Assembly: GCA_034440575.1 (NCBI GenBank)
Contig: JAOTOL010001243.1
Coordinates: forward strand, 1-64,000
Source: Imbricaverruca yamaguchii
Taxonomy: Eukaryota; Arthropoda; Thecostraca; Neoverrucidae
Direction of reading: 5' to 3'
Length of the DNA: 64,000 nt
The notes under the pieces are model-generated. The model did no database searches, was not told the origin of the DNA, and worked only from the letters and a program-made list of their open reading frames with translations. Within the stretch, counting starts at the first letter, position 1. Each line of letters begins with the position of its first letter. Below are positions 63,236 to 64,000 of the stretch, one piece after another. Made by a program: the position numbers and the translations under genes.

Positions 63236-64000
63236 CTAACCTAGCCTAAGCTCCCATTGGTGATATAATCATGAATTGATAATCTAATTGGGTATTTTGA
63301 TAGGTGAAAACAAACTTTGCTGTTCTCGTTGTGGCAAGATAATTGTATAAACTAAGATGTCTACGAATAATATGTTGTGAACTCAAAGGCGCATATTGAA
63401 GTATATATTTGCCCTTATTTTCAGTCTGGAATTTCTATCTCAACCTTCTCCTAAAGGGGTAGCTTCTGCCTCCAACCTCTCCTGTTCCGATCTTCTGTCT
63501 GCACCAGAAGTCGGCCCCAGACCAGCCTCTGCCTGCTGAAACCCAAAGTTACATCACCCTAATGAGACAGATGAACTTGCTCGCTGTTATTCCAAGTAAG
63601 AATTTCACATTTAAACAACTTCGATAATGAGTATCTTTGAGACAGCTGCTGATGTGGTCAGGTAAACGGCAGGTTAGGAGGATTTTTGCACTGTGGAAAG
63701 AGTGGGAATACAACAAATATGCTACCGGTTTAATGGTTTAGCTTACTATGCAAAAGAGACAACTTTTAGATTATTGTTTATTTTTTCCTTGAATAAAGGT
63801 AAGACAAACGTTGATGAAGGTAAGGATGACAAAGGTAAGATAAAGAATGGAGGATGACAAAGGTAAAATAAAGGTTGATGCCAAAATAATTTGGCATCAG
63901 CCATGGTGAGTTTATGCTGCAGTGCAATTGCCAACATCACTATTAGACCAAAAATAATGTCAGGATGGCACCCTCCAAATCTATCCCAACCCTCTCATGC
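63236..64000. other. Non-coding end of window
   Basis: A GATGACAAAGGTAA-type repeat occurs at 63,800-63,880. No gene seen. Confidence 0.4.

Overview
The window reads as arthropod-like nuclear DNA with a block of a large double-stranded DNA virus at its left end. The arthropod assignment is inference. It rests on dispersed AACCT (TTAGG-type) runs, tRNA-headed SINEs, spliced genes, a wide range of DNA transposons and non-LTR retrotransposons, and virus genes resembling those of viruses with arthropod hosts. Nothing looks bacterial.

Bases 1 to about 17,700 are compact, intron-less and gene-dense. Genes face right up to about 7.0 kb and left from about 6.9 kb onward. Recognisable products are an N-myristoylated L1R/F9L-type membrane protein (intact), a divergent kinesin-like motor ATPase, a D5-type (D5_N plus SF3) replicative helicase broken by an in-frame stop, a membrane-anchored restriction-endonuclease-like protein and a C2H2 zinc-finger protein. 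About nine further ORFs are unrecognised. The set fits a nucleocytoplasmic large DNA virus relative. Several genes carry frameshifts or in-frame stops and the helicase is cut at its N-terminal side, so this is most simply an old integrated fragment. About 450 bp of AT-containing 39-bp repeats (13 CACGCAATTG cores) lies between the zinc-finger gene and the next gene and resembles a viral homologous-repeat region.

From 17.7 to 64 kb the DNA is repeat-dominated: a 259-bp tandem duplication with a hairpin (17.9-18.4 kb); a 29-bp minisatellite (19.2-19.7 kb); a full-length APE/RT LINE ORF (19.9-22.9 kb, minus); a two-part hAT-like transposase gene (24.0-27.7 kb, minus); a 5'-truncated CR1-like LINE flanked by direct repeats of about 400 bp (29.9-33.3 kb); a near-intact PIF/Harbinger element with 15-bp TIRs, a TTA target duplication, a DDE transposase and a Myb/SANT partner (35.35-39.87 kb), itself carrying a SINE; and an ISL2EU-type element with a spliced THAP-DDE gene facing a spliced SWIM-YqaJ gene (43.3-50.4 kb). 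Four copies of a TTAA-targeting MITE follow (53.7-63.2 kb), one nested inside another.

The only likely host gene recognised is a CASD1/PC-esterase-like type II membrane protein (57.37-58.80 kb), for which a tiny first coding exon is predicted. A GC-rich stretch at 40.6-41.0 kb with an NRF-1-type palindrome and a splice donor may be the promoter and first exon of another host gene.
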